Notes: generated by a model not told the origin, from the sequence alone. A DNA stretch of 64,000 nt from Rathayibacter sp. VKM Ac-2856 (GCF_013205055.1 NZ_JABMLF010000001.1:1460937-1524936); one strand, 5' to 3'. Positions 1 to 9,554 are shown, counted from the first letter of the stretch. Translations and numbers: made by a program.

Positions 1-19
1 GCGGCGGAACATCACGTCC

Positions 20-850
20 TCACTTTCCGGTGAGACACGCGGCGATCGACTTCGCCAGAGCCGCACCGATCGAACCCGGTAGACCGGATGTCGCGGCGAG
101 GCCGATCTGCGCCCCGTTGAGCCCGAGTCCGACGAGGCACTTGAGCACCAGGGGCGCCAGCCACGCCGGGTCGGCGACCACCGGGTAGGCGACTCCAGGT
201 GCTGTGTGGTCGACCGTCTGAGTGAGCGTCGAGCCGGACACCGAGTACTGCGTCGGCATCCGATCCCCGTCCGCGTCGATCGCCCACGCCGCACCGACGA
301 CCATCGCGATGCCGCCGTCCGCGTCGACGACCGCCGTCCCGTCTCCGAGCAGCTCGAGCCGCTGTCCCTCGGCGAGGGTCACGTCGTAGGAGTAGTCGGT
401 GGGGGCCTGAGCATCCGCGATCGTCGTCAGCATCTGCACACCGCGATCGCCGACCAGGACGGTGGTCGCGCTGTGAGGCGCGGGGTACACGACTCCGCCG
501 TCCGCGAGAGTGACGGCCGGAGCCGCGCTCGCCGCATCGGGCAGGTCGACGCTGACGGTCCGATCACCGTCGCTGATCCGCACTCCGAGGGCGGGGTCGG
601 ACGGGACGATCACCGAGCCGGACCCCGGGGAACCGAGCCCGGATCCTCCGGCGTCTGCGTCGTGCACGAGAGTCGGATCGATCCTCTCGACGTTCGCGAG
701 AGCGTCGGCGACCGCCCCGGCGGCGAGCGCCGGCGGACCGGCGTCCTCCGCGGCCGCGGCCGCTGGGGCGGTCAGAGCGGAGACGACCAGCAGGGCCGTC
801 AGAGTCGAAGCGGACGCGTGCCTCCGGGAGGCGAGCAGCGGGGACGTCAT
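20..850 (-). CDS. Secreted protein of unknown function with hydrophobic C-terminal tail
   Basis: 276 residues. Residues 1-34 form a clear Sec signal peptide (basic start, hydrophobic stretch, Ala-rich cleavage region). The body is Asp/Gly/Ser-rich and probably beta-rich. It ends with a PVVADP-W motif near residue 228. The last ~45 residues are a separate hydrophobic, Gly-rich segment with two cysteines (KCLVGLGLNGAQIG and a later AACL). An AAGGAGAT ribosome site sits just upstream of the ATG and decides the start. I do not recognise an enzyme domain. From memory, the PVVADP-type body recurs in secreted actinobacterial proteins with differing tails, so the tail may carry the activity; that is inference. 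It stands alone on the minus strand. Confidence 0.75.
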   Translation of the reverse strand: MTSPLLASRRHASASTLTALLVVSALTAPAAAAAEDAGPPALAAGAVADALANVERIDPTLVHDADAGGSGLGSPGSGSVIVPSDPALGVRISDGDRTVSVDLPDAASAAPAVTLADGGVVYPAPHSATTVLVGDRGVQMLTTIADAQAPTDYSYDVTLAEGQRLELLGDGTAVVDADGGIAMVVGAAWAIDADGDRMPTQYSVSGSTLTQTVDHTAPGVAYPVVADPAWLAPLVLKCLVGLGLNGAQIGLAATSGLPGSIGAALAKSIAACLTGK

Positions 851-987
851 GGGATCTCCTTCGATCGCACGCGAGAGAAACTCGTGTTGCAGGAGAGGTT
901 AGGAAAGTGCCCCCGCCGAAGGAAGGCCTGACGCCGGACGTCCCGTTCGGCGCGCGACGGATCCCCGTCCGCAGGGCGCCAGGGGTA

Positions 988-1025
988 GCCCCGCGGAGCG
1001 TCACGGGCGGCCCCGCGGAGCGTCA
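988..1025. repeat. Two 16-bp direct repeats, 22-bp period
   Basis: GCCCCGCGGAGCGTCA occurs at 988-1003 and again at 1010-1025, in the gap between the two minus-strand genes. No function is evident. Confidence 0.6.
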
Positions 1026-1093
1026 GCAGACGCGCAGCAGCCTGCCGCGTGTCGCAAGAGGGCCGGTCGAAGACCGCCGGCAGGAGGCCGCTG

Positions 1094-1975
1094 CTAGGAG
1101 GTCGTGCCCGCCGCGTAGTCGGGGGCGTCGGGGAGGCCGAAGAGGCGCTCGAGGGTGGGGATGCCTGCGTCCCGCAGGTGCTGGGCGAGCTCCACTCCGA
1201 TGTAGCGCAGGTGGTACGGCTCCGACTCGTAGCCGGTGATCGGAGTGGTGTCGGGCTTGTAGCGGACGAGGAAGCCGAAGCGGTGCGCGTTCTCGCCGAC
1301 CCACCGGCCCTCCGGGGTGTCGCCCCAGCAGATCTCGAGCGCGCAGGTGCCCGAGGAGCCGACGACGTCGACCGCCCAGCCGGTCTGGTGCTCGCTGTGA
1401 CCCGGGCGGGCGCTCGTCGCGTCCGCTCCGGCCTGCCCGCGCGAGGAGACCCAGCCGGCGTAGACGCTCACCTGGGTGTCGTAGGAGCGGTACGCGCTCT
1501 GCACCGCCAGGGTCAGCCCGGCCTCGCTCGACGCCGCGGCGAACATCGGCACCAGCGCGTCCGCCGTCGCCTGGCGCATGGGCTGGCGGTTCACGTAGGG
1601 GACGGCCGGGTAGACGAGGTCCGCCGGGACGTAGTCGACCGGATTCAGGGTCCGGAGCTTGTTGACCACCACCCAGATGCTGGCCGGATCGTCCACGGAG
1701 TGGGCGGCGAGGTCGATCCCGGGGGTGGGAGTCGGCGTCGGGGTCGGCGTCTCGACCGGCGTCTCGACCGGTGCGGCGCTCGCGGTCGCGGAGGCGCTCG
1801 GCGTCGCACTCGGCGAGGGGGTCCCGGTCGCCGTCGGAGCGGTCGGGCGACCGGCTCCGAGCGCCGCGTTCACGCCGACAGCGGCGACTCCGGCGGCCAC
1901 CGCCACTCCCCCGATCACCAGTGCTCGGCGGCGCAGGGGGCGCCCCTCCGGAGTCCGGTTCTCGTCCGACGTCAT
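1094..1975 (-). CDS. D-alanyl-D-alanine carboxypeptidase, VanY/M15B family
   Basis: 293 residues, a cell-wall peptidase predicted to trim D-Ala from peptidoglycan stem peptides outside the membrane. A basic N-terminus and one hydrophobic segment (about residues 16-42) give a signal anchor. A Pro/Thr linker with repeated VETP and TPTP units follows. The M15 zinc motif SEHQTGWAVD and the second EPYH motif are both present, with the family's SAYRSYDTQ stretch before them, so the active site looks complete. The ATG at 1975 is preceded by TAGGCT and a 6-nt gap, so the mRNA is probably leaderless. It is divergent from the Mur ligase gene downstream on the plus strand, which also fits a cell-wall role. 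Confidence 0.88.
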   Translation of the reverse strand: MTSDENRTPEGRPLRRRALVIGGVAVAAGVAAVGVNAALGAGRPTAPTATGTPSPSATPSASATASAAPVETPVETPTPTPTPTPGIDLAAHSVDDPASIWVVVNKLRTLNPVDYVPADLVYPAVPYVNRQPMRQATADALVPMFAAASSEAGLTLAVQSAYRSYDTQVSVYAGWVSSRGQAGADATSARPGHSEHQTGWAVDVVGSSGTCALEICWGDTPEGRWVGENAHRFGFLVRYKPDTTPITGYESEPYHLRYIGVELAQHLRDAGIPTLERLFGLPDAPDYAAGTTS

Positions 1976-1981
1976 GCTCCG

Positions 1982-1987
1982 AGCCTA
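1982..1987 (-). promoter_or_regulatory. -10 box of a leaderless promoter (VanY)
   Basis: TAGGCT on the minus strand ends 6 nt before the ATG at 1975, so the transcript would begin at or next to the start codon. Confidence 0.55.
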
Positions 1988-2190
1988 CGGGCGGGCCTGC
2001 CCGTAGACCGGCCCCGGAGTGCGGAAGCATCGGTCGAGGGATCTGTCCACCACTGCTCCTCCACGCGGGTGTCGAATATCCTCAAAGGATTCACATAAGC
2101 GAACCCCCTAGCTTGAGTGACAGCCTCGGTGACCGCGCGCCTCCGCCCCCTCGGAAGCGCCGCCCCCGGTCCCGAAGACGAGAGGACCCC

Positions 2191-3735
2191 ATGCTGCGCC
2201 CCCTGCACGTCCGAGCAGTCCCCCTCCCCGCCCTCGCCCGCGCGCTCGAGCTGCCCGACGGCGACGTCCCGCCCGTCGAGGTCTCGGGGATCACGCTCAC
2301 CGCGTCGGACGTCGAGCCCGGCGACCTCTTCGTCGCGCTCGCCGGCGTGAACCGCCACGGCTCCGACTTCGTCACCGAGGCCGCCGAGCGCGGCGCCGCC
2401 GCCGTCCTCACCGACGCGGCCGGCGAGTCCGCCTCCCGCGCCACCGGCCTGCCCGTGCTGGTCGTCGACGACCCGCGGTCCCGCCTCGGCGCCGCGGCGG
2501 CGGTCGTCTACGCGACCACGGAGCGCGCGCCCCTGCTGCTCGGCGTCACCGGGACGAACGGCAAGACCTCCACGGTGCACATGCTCGAGGGCCTGCTGCG
2601 CCAGCTCGGCGTGAAGCCGGGCCTGAGCTCCACGGCCGAGCGCCACATCGGCGACACCTCCGTCACCAGCGGGCTGACCACTCCCGAGGCCACCGAGCTG
2701 CACGCCCTCGTCGCGCGCATGGCGGAGGAGGGCGTGGGCGCCGCCGCGATCGAGGTCAGCGCGCAGGCCCTCACCCGGCACCGGGTCGACGGCGTGGTGT
2801 TCGACGTCGCCGCCTTCACCAACCTCAGCCACGACCACCTCGACGACTACGGCGACATGGACACCTACTTCGCCCAGAAGGCGCAGCTGTTCCAGCCGGA
2901 CCGCTCGCGCCGCGCGGTCGTATCACTCGACTCCCCCGCCGGGCACCGGATCGTGGGCACCGCGGGCGTGCCCGTCACCACGATCACCTCGCTGCCGGAC
3001 GTCGACGCCGACTGGCGCGTGAGCATCCTCGAGCAGGAGTTCGGCCGCACGCACTTCCGCGTCGAGAACCGGGAGAAGCGGGCGATCACGACGTCCGTCC
3101 CGATCATCGGCGCGCACATGGCGGCCAACGCCGCGCTGGCGATCGTCATGCTGATCGAGGCGGGCCGGCCGATCGGCGAGATCCGCGCCGCCCTGCACCG
3201 CGACGGCGGACTCGACGTCTCCCTCCCCGGCCGCACCGAGCGCGTCTCCGGCGAGCACGGCCCCACCGTCTACGTCGACTTCGGCCACAGCGCCGACGCG
3301 TTCGCCCGCACGCTCGAGGCGGTGCGCGAGGTCACCCCGGGCCGCGTGATCATGGTCTTCGGCGCGGACGGCGACCGCGACGCGCTCAAGCGGCCCGCGA
3401 TGGCCGAGGCCGCGGTCTCGGGCAGCGACGTGCTGGTGATCACCGACCACCACCCGCGCTTCGAGGACCCGGCGTCGATCCGCAGCACCCTGATGGCGGC
3501 GGCCCGCGCGGCGCGGCCGGACGGCGAGATCCACGAGGTCGACGACCCCAAGCGCGCGATCCGCGTCGCCGTGTCGCTGGCGCAGGAGGGCGACTCGATC
3601 CTCTGGGCCGGACCGGGCCACCAGAACTACCGCGACATCCAGGGCGTGCGGACGCCGTACTCGGCGCGTGCCGAGGCGCGGGCGGCGCTCCGCGAGGCGG
3701 GCTGGACCGAGGCGGCCGTCCCCGCGCACAGCTGA
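2191..3735 (+). CDS. MurE-like Mur ligase (UDP-MurNAc-tripeptide synthetase family)
   Basis: 514 residues, cytoplasmic ATP-dependent ligase that adds an amino acid to a UDP-MurNAc peptide, by family. The N-terminal UDP-binding domain, the ATP loop GVTGTNGKTS (about residue 117) and the C-terminal ligase domain are all present. Two family signatures differ. The DNPR motif that reads the third amino acid in DAP-type MurE is D419-H-H-P-R423, and the C-terminal GKGHE-type motif reads GPGHQNY. The gene stands alone, outside a cell-division cluster, so it is likely a second MurE-type enzyme with a changed substrate. The open frame runs further upstream, but the ATG at 2191 follows AGAGGA and begins the conserved domain. 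Confidence 0.85.
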   Translation: MLRPLHVRAVPLPALARALELPDGDVPPVEVSGITLTASDVEPGDLFVALAGVNRHGSDFVTEAAERGAAAVLTDAAGESASRATGLPVLVVDDPRSRLGAAAAVVYATTERAPLLLGVTGTNGKTSTVHMLEGLLRQLGVKPGLSSTAERHIGDTSVTSGLTTPEATELHALVARMAEEGVGAAAIEVSAQALTRHRVDGVVFDVAAFTNLSHDHLDDYGDMDTYFAQKAQLFQPDRSRRAVVSLDSPAGHRIVGTAGVPVTTITSLPDVDADWRVSILEQEFGRTHFRVENREKRAITTSVPIIGAHMAANAALAIVMLIEAGRPIGEIRAALHRDGGLDVSLPGRTERVSGEHGPTVYVDFGHSADAFARTLEAVREVTPGRVIMVFGADGDRDALKRPAMAEAAVSGSDVLVITDHHPRFEDPASIRSTLMAAARAARPDGEIHEVDDPKRAIRVAVSLAQEGDSILWAGPGHQNYRDIQGVRTPYSARAEARAALREAGWTEAAVPAHS

Positions 3736-3922
3736 GCCACGGCGGCGTCGACCCCCTCGCAGGCGGCGCCGGACCCCGGATCGGGTGGGCCCCTCTGAGA
3801 TCCTCCACAGGCTCGCCGGAAGCGGTGGAGCGGACTCCGCACGCGGTGTAACTTTGCGCAGCACGCAACGTTTGCGGCGGTCCGCCGTGCCCTGGCGGCG
3901 TCCGCCAGACAAGGGGACCCCC

Positions 3923-5755
3923 GTGACCGATTCCGCCCGCCCGCCCGCTCCCGCCGCCACCCCGTCGGGCGCGATCATGTCCCACCGCCAGATCCTCTTC
4001 GTGATCTTCGGCCTGATGGCGGGGATGTTCCTCTCCTCGCTCGACCAGACGATCGTCGGCACCTCGATGCGCACGATCGCCGACGACCTCGACGGCCTCT
4101 CCCAGCAGGCCTGGGTCACCACCGCGTACCTGATCGTCTCGACGATCGCGACGCCGATCTACGGCAAGCTCTCCGACATCTTCGGCCGCCGCCCGCTCTA
4201 CCTGATCGCGATCGTGCTCTTCCTGATCGGCTCGCTCCTGGCCGGCTTCGCCACGTCGATGCTCGGCCTCGCCGGCTTCCGCGCGGTGCAGGGCCTCGGC
4301 GCCGGCGGACTGATGTCCCTCGCGCTCACCGTGATGGGCGACATCCTGCCGCCGCGCGAGCGCGCCAAGTACCAGGGCTACTTCCTCGCCGTCTTCGGCG
4401 TCTCCAGCGTCGTCGGCCCGCTGATCGGCGGCCTCCTCGCCGGCACCCCCGAGATCCTCTTCATCACCGGTTGGCGCTGGGTCTTCCTGATCAACCTGCC
4501 GATCGGCGCGGTGGCGCTGTTCATCGTCGTCCGGTTCCTGCACCTGCCCAAGCCCGCCGCCCGCCGCTCGGTGCGGATCGACTGGTGGGGCGCGGCGCTC
4601 GTCGTCATCGCCGCCGTGCCGCTGCTGCTGGTCGCCGAGCAGGGGCGCGAGTGGGGCTGGGGCTCCTCGATCGCCTGGGTCTGCTACATCGTCGGCGCGC
4701 TCGGCATCGTCGGCTTCATCGCGGCCGAGCGGATGATGGGCGACGACGCGCTGATCCCGCTGAAGCTCTTCCGCTCGCCGACGTTCTCGATGGCGACCGT
4801 GCTGGGCGTGCTCGTCGGCTTCGGCATGTTCGGCGGCATGATGGCGCTCCCGCTGTACCTGCAGCTCGTCAACGGCGCGACGCCGACCGAGTCCGGATTC
4901 CTGATGCTGCCGATGATCCTCGGCCTGATGATCGCCTCGATCGTCTCGGGCCAGATCATCTCGCGCACCGGCCGCTACCGCGCCTTCCCCATCCTCGGCA
5001 CCTTCCTGATGTCGGCCGCGTTCTTCTCCCTGTCCTTCGTCTCGATCGACAAGCCGGTGATCTTCGTGATGGGCGGGATGCTGCTGCTCGGCCTCGGACT
5101 CGGCCAGATGATGCAGACGCTCACCCTCGCCTCGCAGAACTCCGTCGGCACCGCCGACATGGGCGTCGCGACCAGCGCCTCGACCTTCTTCCGCCAGATC
5201 GGCGGCACCCTGGGCACGGCGGTCATCTTCTCGGTGCTCTTCAGCCGCATCCCCGACACCATCGCCGCGGCCTTCAAGAACCCGGCCATCGCCGCGGACC
5301 TGCAGGCCGCCACCGCGGATCCGGCCGTCACGGGCGACCCGGCCAACGCGGGCATCCTGAAGCTGCTGCAGTCGCAGGACACCTCCGCGATCGGCTCGGC
5401 GCTCGACGGCGACACCTCGTTCCTGAACACCGCGAACGACGCGCTCTCGGCACCGTTCCTCACCGGCTTCAACGACGCGACGGTCACCGTCTTCCAGGTG
5501 GCGCTCGGCGTGGTGCTGCTCGCCTTCGTCCTGTCCTGGTTCCTCAAGACCCCGCCGCTGCGGGCGAAGTCGGCGATGCAGGAGGCGCACGACCTCGCGA
5601 ACGAGGACGCCGCGGCCGAGCTGCGCCGGACCGATCCGCAGCTGGCCGCTCGAGCCGGCGCGGACCTCGCCGCCGGGAGCATCGAGCCCGACGTGCGGAC
5701 CGACTCCGTCGCCACCGCGCCCCGGCGCACGGAGGACGGCGGCCGGCGGGGCTGA
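3923..5755 (+). CDS. MFS drug exporter, DHA2 (EmrB/QacA) family, 14 helices
   Basis: 610 residues. It is predicted to pump drugs or toxic metabolites out of the cell with the proton gradient. The N-terminal part carries the DHA2 signature SLDQTIVGTSM in helix 1, then GRRPLY in the first cytoplasmic loop. About 14 hydrophobic helices follow, with a large polar loop between the last two and a charged C-tail of about 80 residues. The GTG at 3923 is chosen because the frame upstream is non-coding in composition and the first helix begins soon after it; AAGGGGA precedes it. No regulator gene is adjacent, and the substrate cannot be read from sequence. Confidence 0.88.
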   Translation: MTDSARPPAPAATPSGAIMSHRQILFVIFGLMAGMFLSSLDQTIVGTSMRTIADDLDGLSQQAWVTTAYLIVSTIATPIYGKLSDIFGRRPLYLIAIVLFLIGSLLAGFATSMLGLAGFRAVQGLGAGGLMSLALTVMGDILPPRERAKYQGYFLAVFGVSSVVGPLIGGLLAGTPEILFITGWRWVFLINLPIGAVALFIVVRFLHLPKPAARRSVRIDWWGAALVVIAAVPLLLVAEQGREWGWGSSIAWVCYIVGALGIVGFIAAERMMGDDALIPLKLFRSPTFSMATVLGVLVGFGMFGGMMALPLYLQLVNGATPTESGFLMLPMILGLMIASIVSGQIISRTGRYRAFPILGTFLMSAAFFSLSFVSIDKPVIFVMGGMLLLGLGLGQMMQTLTLASQNSVGTADMGVATSASTFFRQIGGTLGTAVIFSVLFSRIPDTIAAAFKNPAIAADLQAATADPAVTGDPANAGILKLLQSQDTSAIGSALDGDTSFLNTANDALSAPFLTGFNDATVTVFQVALGVVLLAFVLSWFLKTPPLRAKSAMQEAHDLANEDAAAELRRTDPQLAARAGADLAAGSIEPDVRTDSVATAPRRTEDGGRRG

Positions 5756-5875
5756 CCCCTCGCCGTCCGCTCCCGCCGACCCTCGACGGCCCGGACGCCT
5801 CGGCGTGCCAGGCCGTCGGCGTTCTCCGGCGCGGTGCGCCACGGCGGCGAGAGAGCGCTCCACGGAGGTCATAGG

Positions 5876-7375
5876 ATGACGGGACAGCCGCCGAAGGAGT
5901 CCGCAGTGACCGTTCCCCCCTCCCCCGCCACGCCCGCCCTCTCCGAGCAGATCGCCCGGGCCGACCGCCTCGCCGCGCGCGACTGGCCCGCCGGATTCCT
6001 CTGGGGCTCCGCCACCGCCGCCGCCCAGATCGAGGGCGCCGGTCACGAGGGCGGCAAGGAGGACAGCATCTGGGACGCCTTCTCCCGCGTCCCCGGTGCC
6101 GTCGCGAACGGCGACACTCCCGAGGTCGCCGTCGACCACTACCACCGCATGCCCGCCGACGTGAAGCTGATGAAGCGCCTGGGGCTCGACTCCTACCGCT
6201 TCTCGGTCAGCTGGTCGCGGGTGAAGCCCGGCGACCGCTCGGTCAACGCCGAGGGACTCGACTTCTACTCCCGCCTCGTCGACGAGCTGCTCGACGCGGG
6301 CGTGCTGCCCTGGCTGACGCTCTACCACTGGGACCTCCCGCAGGCGCTCGAGGAGCAGGGCGGCTGGACGAACCGCGACACCGCCGAGCGGTTCCGGGAC
6401 TACGCCGAGGCCGTCCACGCCCGCCTGGGCGACCGGGTCGAGCACTGGACCACCTTCAACGAGCCGTTCTGCTCGACCCTGCTGTCCTACGGCGCCGGGA
6501 TCCACGCGCCCGGCGTGATCTCGCAGCAGGCCGCGCTCGCGGCGGTGCACCACACCCACCTCGCGCACGGCCTCGCGGTCTCGGCCCTGCGCGAGCTCGG
6601 CGCGCAGAACCTCGGCATCACGCTGAACCTCTCCAACGCCGTCCCCGACGACCCCGAGGACGAGGTCGACCTCGACGCCGCGCGCCGCTTCGACGCGCTG
6701 CAGAACCGCATCTTCCTCGACCCGCTGCTGCTCGGCGAGTACCCCGAGGACCTCCTCGAGGACGTCGCGGGCCTCGGCCTCGACGAGCTGATCCTCGACG
6801 GCGACCTCGCGACGATCGCGCAGCCGCTCGACTTCCTCGGCGTGAACCACTACCACGACGACAACGTCTCGGGTCACCCGCTGCCGGCCGGCGCCGAGGA
6901 CTTCGCCCAGGCCACCGAGCGCGAGGTCGGCTCGCCGTGGGTCGGCTCCGAGTCGATCACCTTCCCCTCCCGCGGCCTCCCCCGGACCGCGATGGACTGG
7001 GAGGTGCACCCCGACGGGCTGCGCTACCTGCTCACCCGGCTCGGCCTGGAGTACGAGAACCTCCCGCCGCTCTACGTCACCGAGAACGGCGCCGCCTACA
7101 ACGACGTCGTCGAGGACGGCCGCGTGCACGACGCCGACCGCACCCAGTACGTGCTCGACCACGTCGAGAAGGTCGCCGACGCGATCGACCAGGGCGCCGA
7201 CGTCCGCGGCTACTTCGTCTGGTCGCTGCTCGACAACTACGAGTGGGCCTGGGGCTACGAGAAGCGCTTCGGCATCGTCCGCGTCGACTACTCCAGCCAG
7301 GAGCGCCTGATCAAGGACTCCGGGCTCGTCTACTCCCGCCTGATCGGCGGCACCGCGGCCGAGGCGCTGGACTAG
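5876..7375 (+). CDS. Beta-glucosidase, glycoside hydrolase family 1
   Basis: 499 residues, a cytoplasmic enzyme by lack of a signal peptide; it hydrolyses beta-glucosides taken up from plant material. Both catalytic glutamates are visible: the acid/base in TFNEPF (E196) and the nucleophile in YVTENGAA (E403). The N-terminal GFLWGSATAAAQIEGA substrate-site motif is intact. Two starts are plausible: ATG 5876 with GGAGGT 6 nt before it, and GTG 5906 with AAGGAG 6 nt before it. I chose the first. A LacI-type regulator begins 3 nt after the stop, so the two form one transcript and the regulator probably controls it. Confidence 0.92.
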   Translation: MTGQPPKESAVTVPPSPATPALSEQIARADRLAARDWPAGFLWGSATAAAQIEGAGHEGGKEDSIWDAFSRVPGAVANGDTPEVAVDHYHRMPADVKLMKRLGLDSYRFSVSWSRVKPGDRSVNAEGLDFYSRLVDELLDAGVLPWLTLYHWDLPQALEEQGGWTNRDTAERFRDYAEAVHARLGDRVEHWTTFNEPFCSTLLSYGAGIHAPGVISQQAALAAVHHTHLAHGLAVSALRELGAQNLGITLNLSNAVPDDPEDEVDLDAARRFDALQNRIFLDPLLLGEYPEDLLEDVAGLGLDELILDGDLATIAQPLDFLGVNHYHDDNVSGHPLPAGAEDFAQATEREVGSPWVGSESITFPSRGLPRTAMDWEVHPDGLRYLLTRLGLEYENLPPLYVTENGAAYNDVVEDGRVHDADRTQYVLDHVEKVADAIDQGADVRGYFVWSLLDNYEWAWGYEKRFGIVRVDYSSQERLIKDSGLVYSRLIGGTAAEALD

Positions 7376-7378
7376 ACC

Positions 7379-8401
7379 GTGTCCGAGGGCATCAGGGGAG
7401 GCGGGCGCTCGCCGACGCTCGAGGCGGTGGCCGCGCGGGCCGGAGTCTCGCGCGCCACCGTCTCGCGGGTCGTCAACAACGCGCCGCAGGTCGCCGCCGA
7501 GATCGTCACCGCGGTGCAGAAGGCGATCGCGGAGCTCGACTACGTGCCCAACCGGGCGGCGCGGATGCTCGCCTCCCGCCGCACGCAGTCCATCGCGCTG
7601 ATCGTGCCGGAGTCGACCGCGCGCGTCTTCGCCGACCCGTTCTTCGCGGCGATCGTGCAGGGCGCCGCGATGCGCCTGGCCGACACCGACTACACGCTCT
7701 CGATGCTGATCGCGTCGGAGACGAGCGGCGAGAAGACACGCCGCTACCTTCTCGGCGGCAACGTGGACGGGGCTCTGGTGGTCTCGCACCACTCGGGCGA
7801 CCACTCCTACGCGGCGCTCTCGAACTCGCTGCCGATCGTCTTCGGCGGGCGGCCGCTCTCGCCGGACGAGCGCGACTCCTACTACGTCGACGTCGACAAC
7901 GCCGACGGAGCGGCCGTCGCGACCGCGCACCTGATCGCGGGCGGCCGCCGCCGCATCGCGACGATCGCCGGCCCGGCCGACATGCCGCCGGGGGTCGACC
8001 GCCTGATCGGCTGGCGCAGCGCCCTGACCGACGCCGGCCTGGACGACTCCCTCGTCGAGTGGGGCGACTTCTCGCCCGAGAGCGGCACCGACGCGATGCG
8101 CCGCCTCCTCGAGCGCGACCCGTCGATCGACGGCCTCTTCGCGGCGAACGACCAGATGGCCGTCGGCGCGTACGCGGCGCTGCGGGAGGCGGGCCGCCGC
8201 GTCCCCGAGGACGTCGCCGTGGTCGGCTTCGACGACGACATCTTCGCCCGCTCCGCCGTCCCCGCTCTGAGCACCGTCCGCCAGGTCCCGGTCGACCTCG
8301 GCGCCCGCATGGCCGAGCTGCTGACCGCCCGCATCGAGGGCGTCGACGTCGACCACCGCACCCTGATGCCCACCGAGCTGGTCGTCCGCGCGAGCTCCTG
8401 A
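7379..8401 (+). CDS. LacI-family transcriptional regulator
   Basis: 340 residues. An N-terminal LacI helix-turn-helix (about residues 13-60, GVSRATVSRVVNNAPQV) and hinge helix (NRAARMLASRR) precede a periplasmic-binding-protein-like sugar sensor. It begins with GTG 3 nt after the beta-glucosidase stop, so it is very likely the glucoside-responsive repressor of its own operon. Its effector is not readable from sequence. Confidence 0.92.
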   Translation: MSEGIRGGGRSPTLEAVAARAGVSRATVSRVVNNAPQVAAEIVTAVQKAIAELDYVPNRAARMLASRRTQSIALIVPESTARVFADPFFAAIVQGAAMRLADTDYTLSMLIASETSGEKTRRYLLGGNVDGALVVSHHSGDHSYAALSNSLPIVFGGRPLSPDERDSYYVDVDNADGAAVATAHLIAGGRRRIATIAGPADMPPGVDRLIGWRSALTDAGLDDSLVEWGDFSPESGTDAMRRLLERDPSIDGLFAANDQMAVGAYAALREAGRRVPEDVAVVGFDDDIFARSAVPALSTVRQVPVDLGARMAELLTARIEGVDVDHRTLMPTELVVRASS

Positions 8402-8457
8402 CGGCCGCTCCCACCCTTCCCACCCCTCCCGCCCCTCCCACCCCTCCCACCCCTCGA

Positions 8458-8492
8458 AAGTTGTCGTACTCGACGATCGAGTACGACAACTT
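8458..8492. repeat. Near-perfect 35-bp palindrome, copy 1
   Basis: Arms 8458-8473 and 8477-8492 are 16-bp perfect complements around a 3-nt centre; the core is AAGTTGTCGTACTCG. A second copy is at 9555-9595. It lies between the convergent LacI and DUF559-like genes, where it could serve as a two-way terminator, but there is no T-run. Confidence 0.85.
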
Positions 8493-8538
8493 CTGAGGAG
8501 TGGACGGCCAGGACACGCGCTGAGCGACAGCGGCGCGC

Positions 8539-9447
8539 TCACGGGCGCCAGCCGTGAGCCATGAGGGCGGCGCGGATCTCGGCGACTGTCCGGGCGCTGT
8601 CCCGGCCGAGCCCGTCGGCTCTGACCACCACCTGGATCCAGCCCGCCAGCTGGAGCGCCAGGGAGCGCTCGCGATCGCGCGCGTACTGCGCATCGCTCGT
8701 CTGGTGCTGGCGGCCGTCGTACTCCGCGAGCACCTTCCACTGCCGGAAGACGAGGTCGCCGATCGCGATGAGGTGGCCGCCGACCCTGATCTCGGCATTG
8801 ACCTCCGGAACCGGAAGTCCCGCCTCGTGGGCCAGCGACCGCAGCTCCGTCTCCTTGCGCGAGGCCGCAGCGGTCGAGACGAGACGCAGCAGCGCGTCGA
8901 GCCGCCGGCGTCCCCTCCCGTGGTACCCGTCCACTCGATCCTGCAGTTCGGAGAGTTCCGTGTACGGCCGCGGGTCGGAGCGGTCCGGGTAGCGGGGGAC
9001 GAGGAGGAGGTGATCGGCCGCCGCGAGGAGGTCGCGATCCGGAAGGAGCATCGCGAGGGAGACCCACGTCGACGCCGCGTCGGCGACCGGCAGGCCGAAG
9101 CGGCGCACCACGTCGACGTGCTGCGGCAGGAGGACGTGCCCGACGACTCCTCGGGTGCGGGGCGGGCGACGCGGCGAGAAGGCGGCGACGTGGATCTGGT
9201 CGTCCTCGAGCCTCCTGAACGGGAGCGGAACCGTCCAGGCCTCGGCCGCGGTGAGGTGCGAGAAGAACTGACCGGGCCGAAGCCGCGGCCGGTACGCCGT
9301 CGCCCGCTCGAGGTGCGTGACCGGCACGACCCGCGTCCTCACTCCGTGGAACGGACTGGCCAGCCGCGGCGAGCGCAGCTCGCCGTCCGTCGCTCCTCCG
9401 CGGAGGGCTGAGCGCCGGGTGAACTCTCCGAGATCCATGTCTGTCAT
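8539..9447 (-). CDS. Protein with DUF559/VSR-like endonuclease fold at its C-terminus
   Basis: 302 residues. The C-terminal third (IAIGDLVF, WKVLAEYDG, then a Gln/Arg-rich helix) resembles the restriction-like fold of the DUF559 and very-short-patch-repair group, with the acidic and lysine positions of that fold. The N-terminal two thirds resemble the AbiEi-like proteins common in Actinobacteria. Function is unknown: candidates are a nuclease or the antitoxin half of an abortive-infection pair, but no AbiEii-type toxin is adjacent. The ATG at 9447 was preferred over an upstream start because upstream sequence is unlike coding. The gene is bracketed by two copies of the same palindrome. Confidence 0.7.
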   Translation of the reverse strand: MTDMDLGEFTRRSALRGGATDGELRSPRLASPFHGVRTRVVPVTHLERATAYRPRLRPGQFFSHLTAAEAWTVPLPFRRLEDDQIHVAAFSPRRPPRTRGVVGHVLLPQHVDVVRRFGLPVADAASTWVSLAMLLPDRDLLAAADHLLLVPRYPDRSDPRPYTELSELQDRVDGYHGRGRRRLDALLRLVSTAAASRKETELRSLAHEAGLPVPEVNAEIRVGGHLIAIGDLVFRQWKVLAEYDGRQHQTSDAQYARDRERSLALQLAGWIQVVVRADGLGRDSARTVAEIRAALMAHGWRP

Positions 9448-9554
9448 GCGCCGATGGTGCAGCACCCGACCGGACCGCGGGGCGCCCCTCCCCCTCACCC
9501 GCGGACAACTCCCGCCACTCCCCCCTGTGGAGGACCCTCGCCCCCTCGAGTCCG

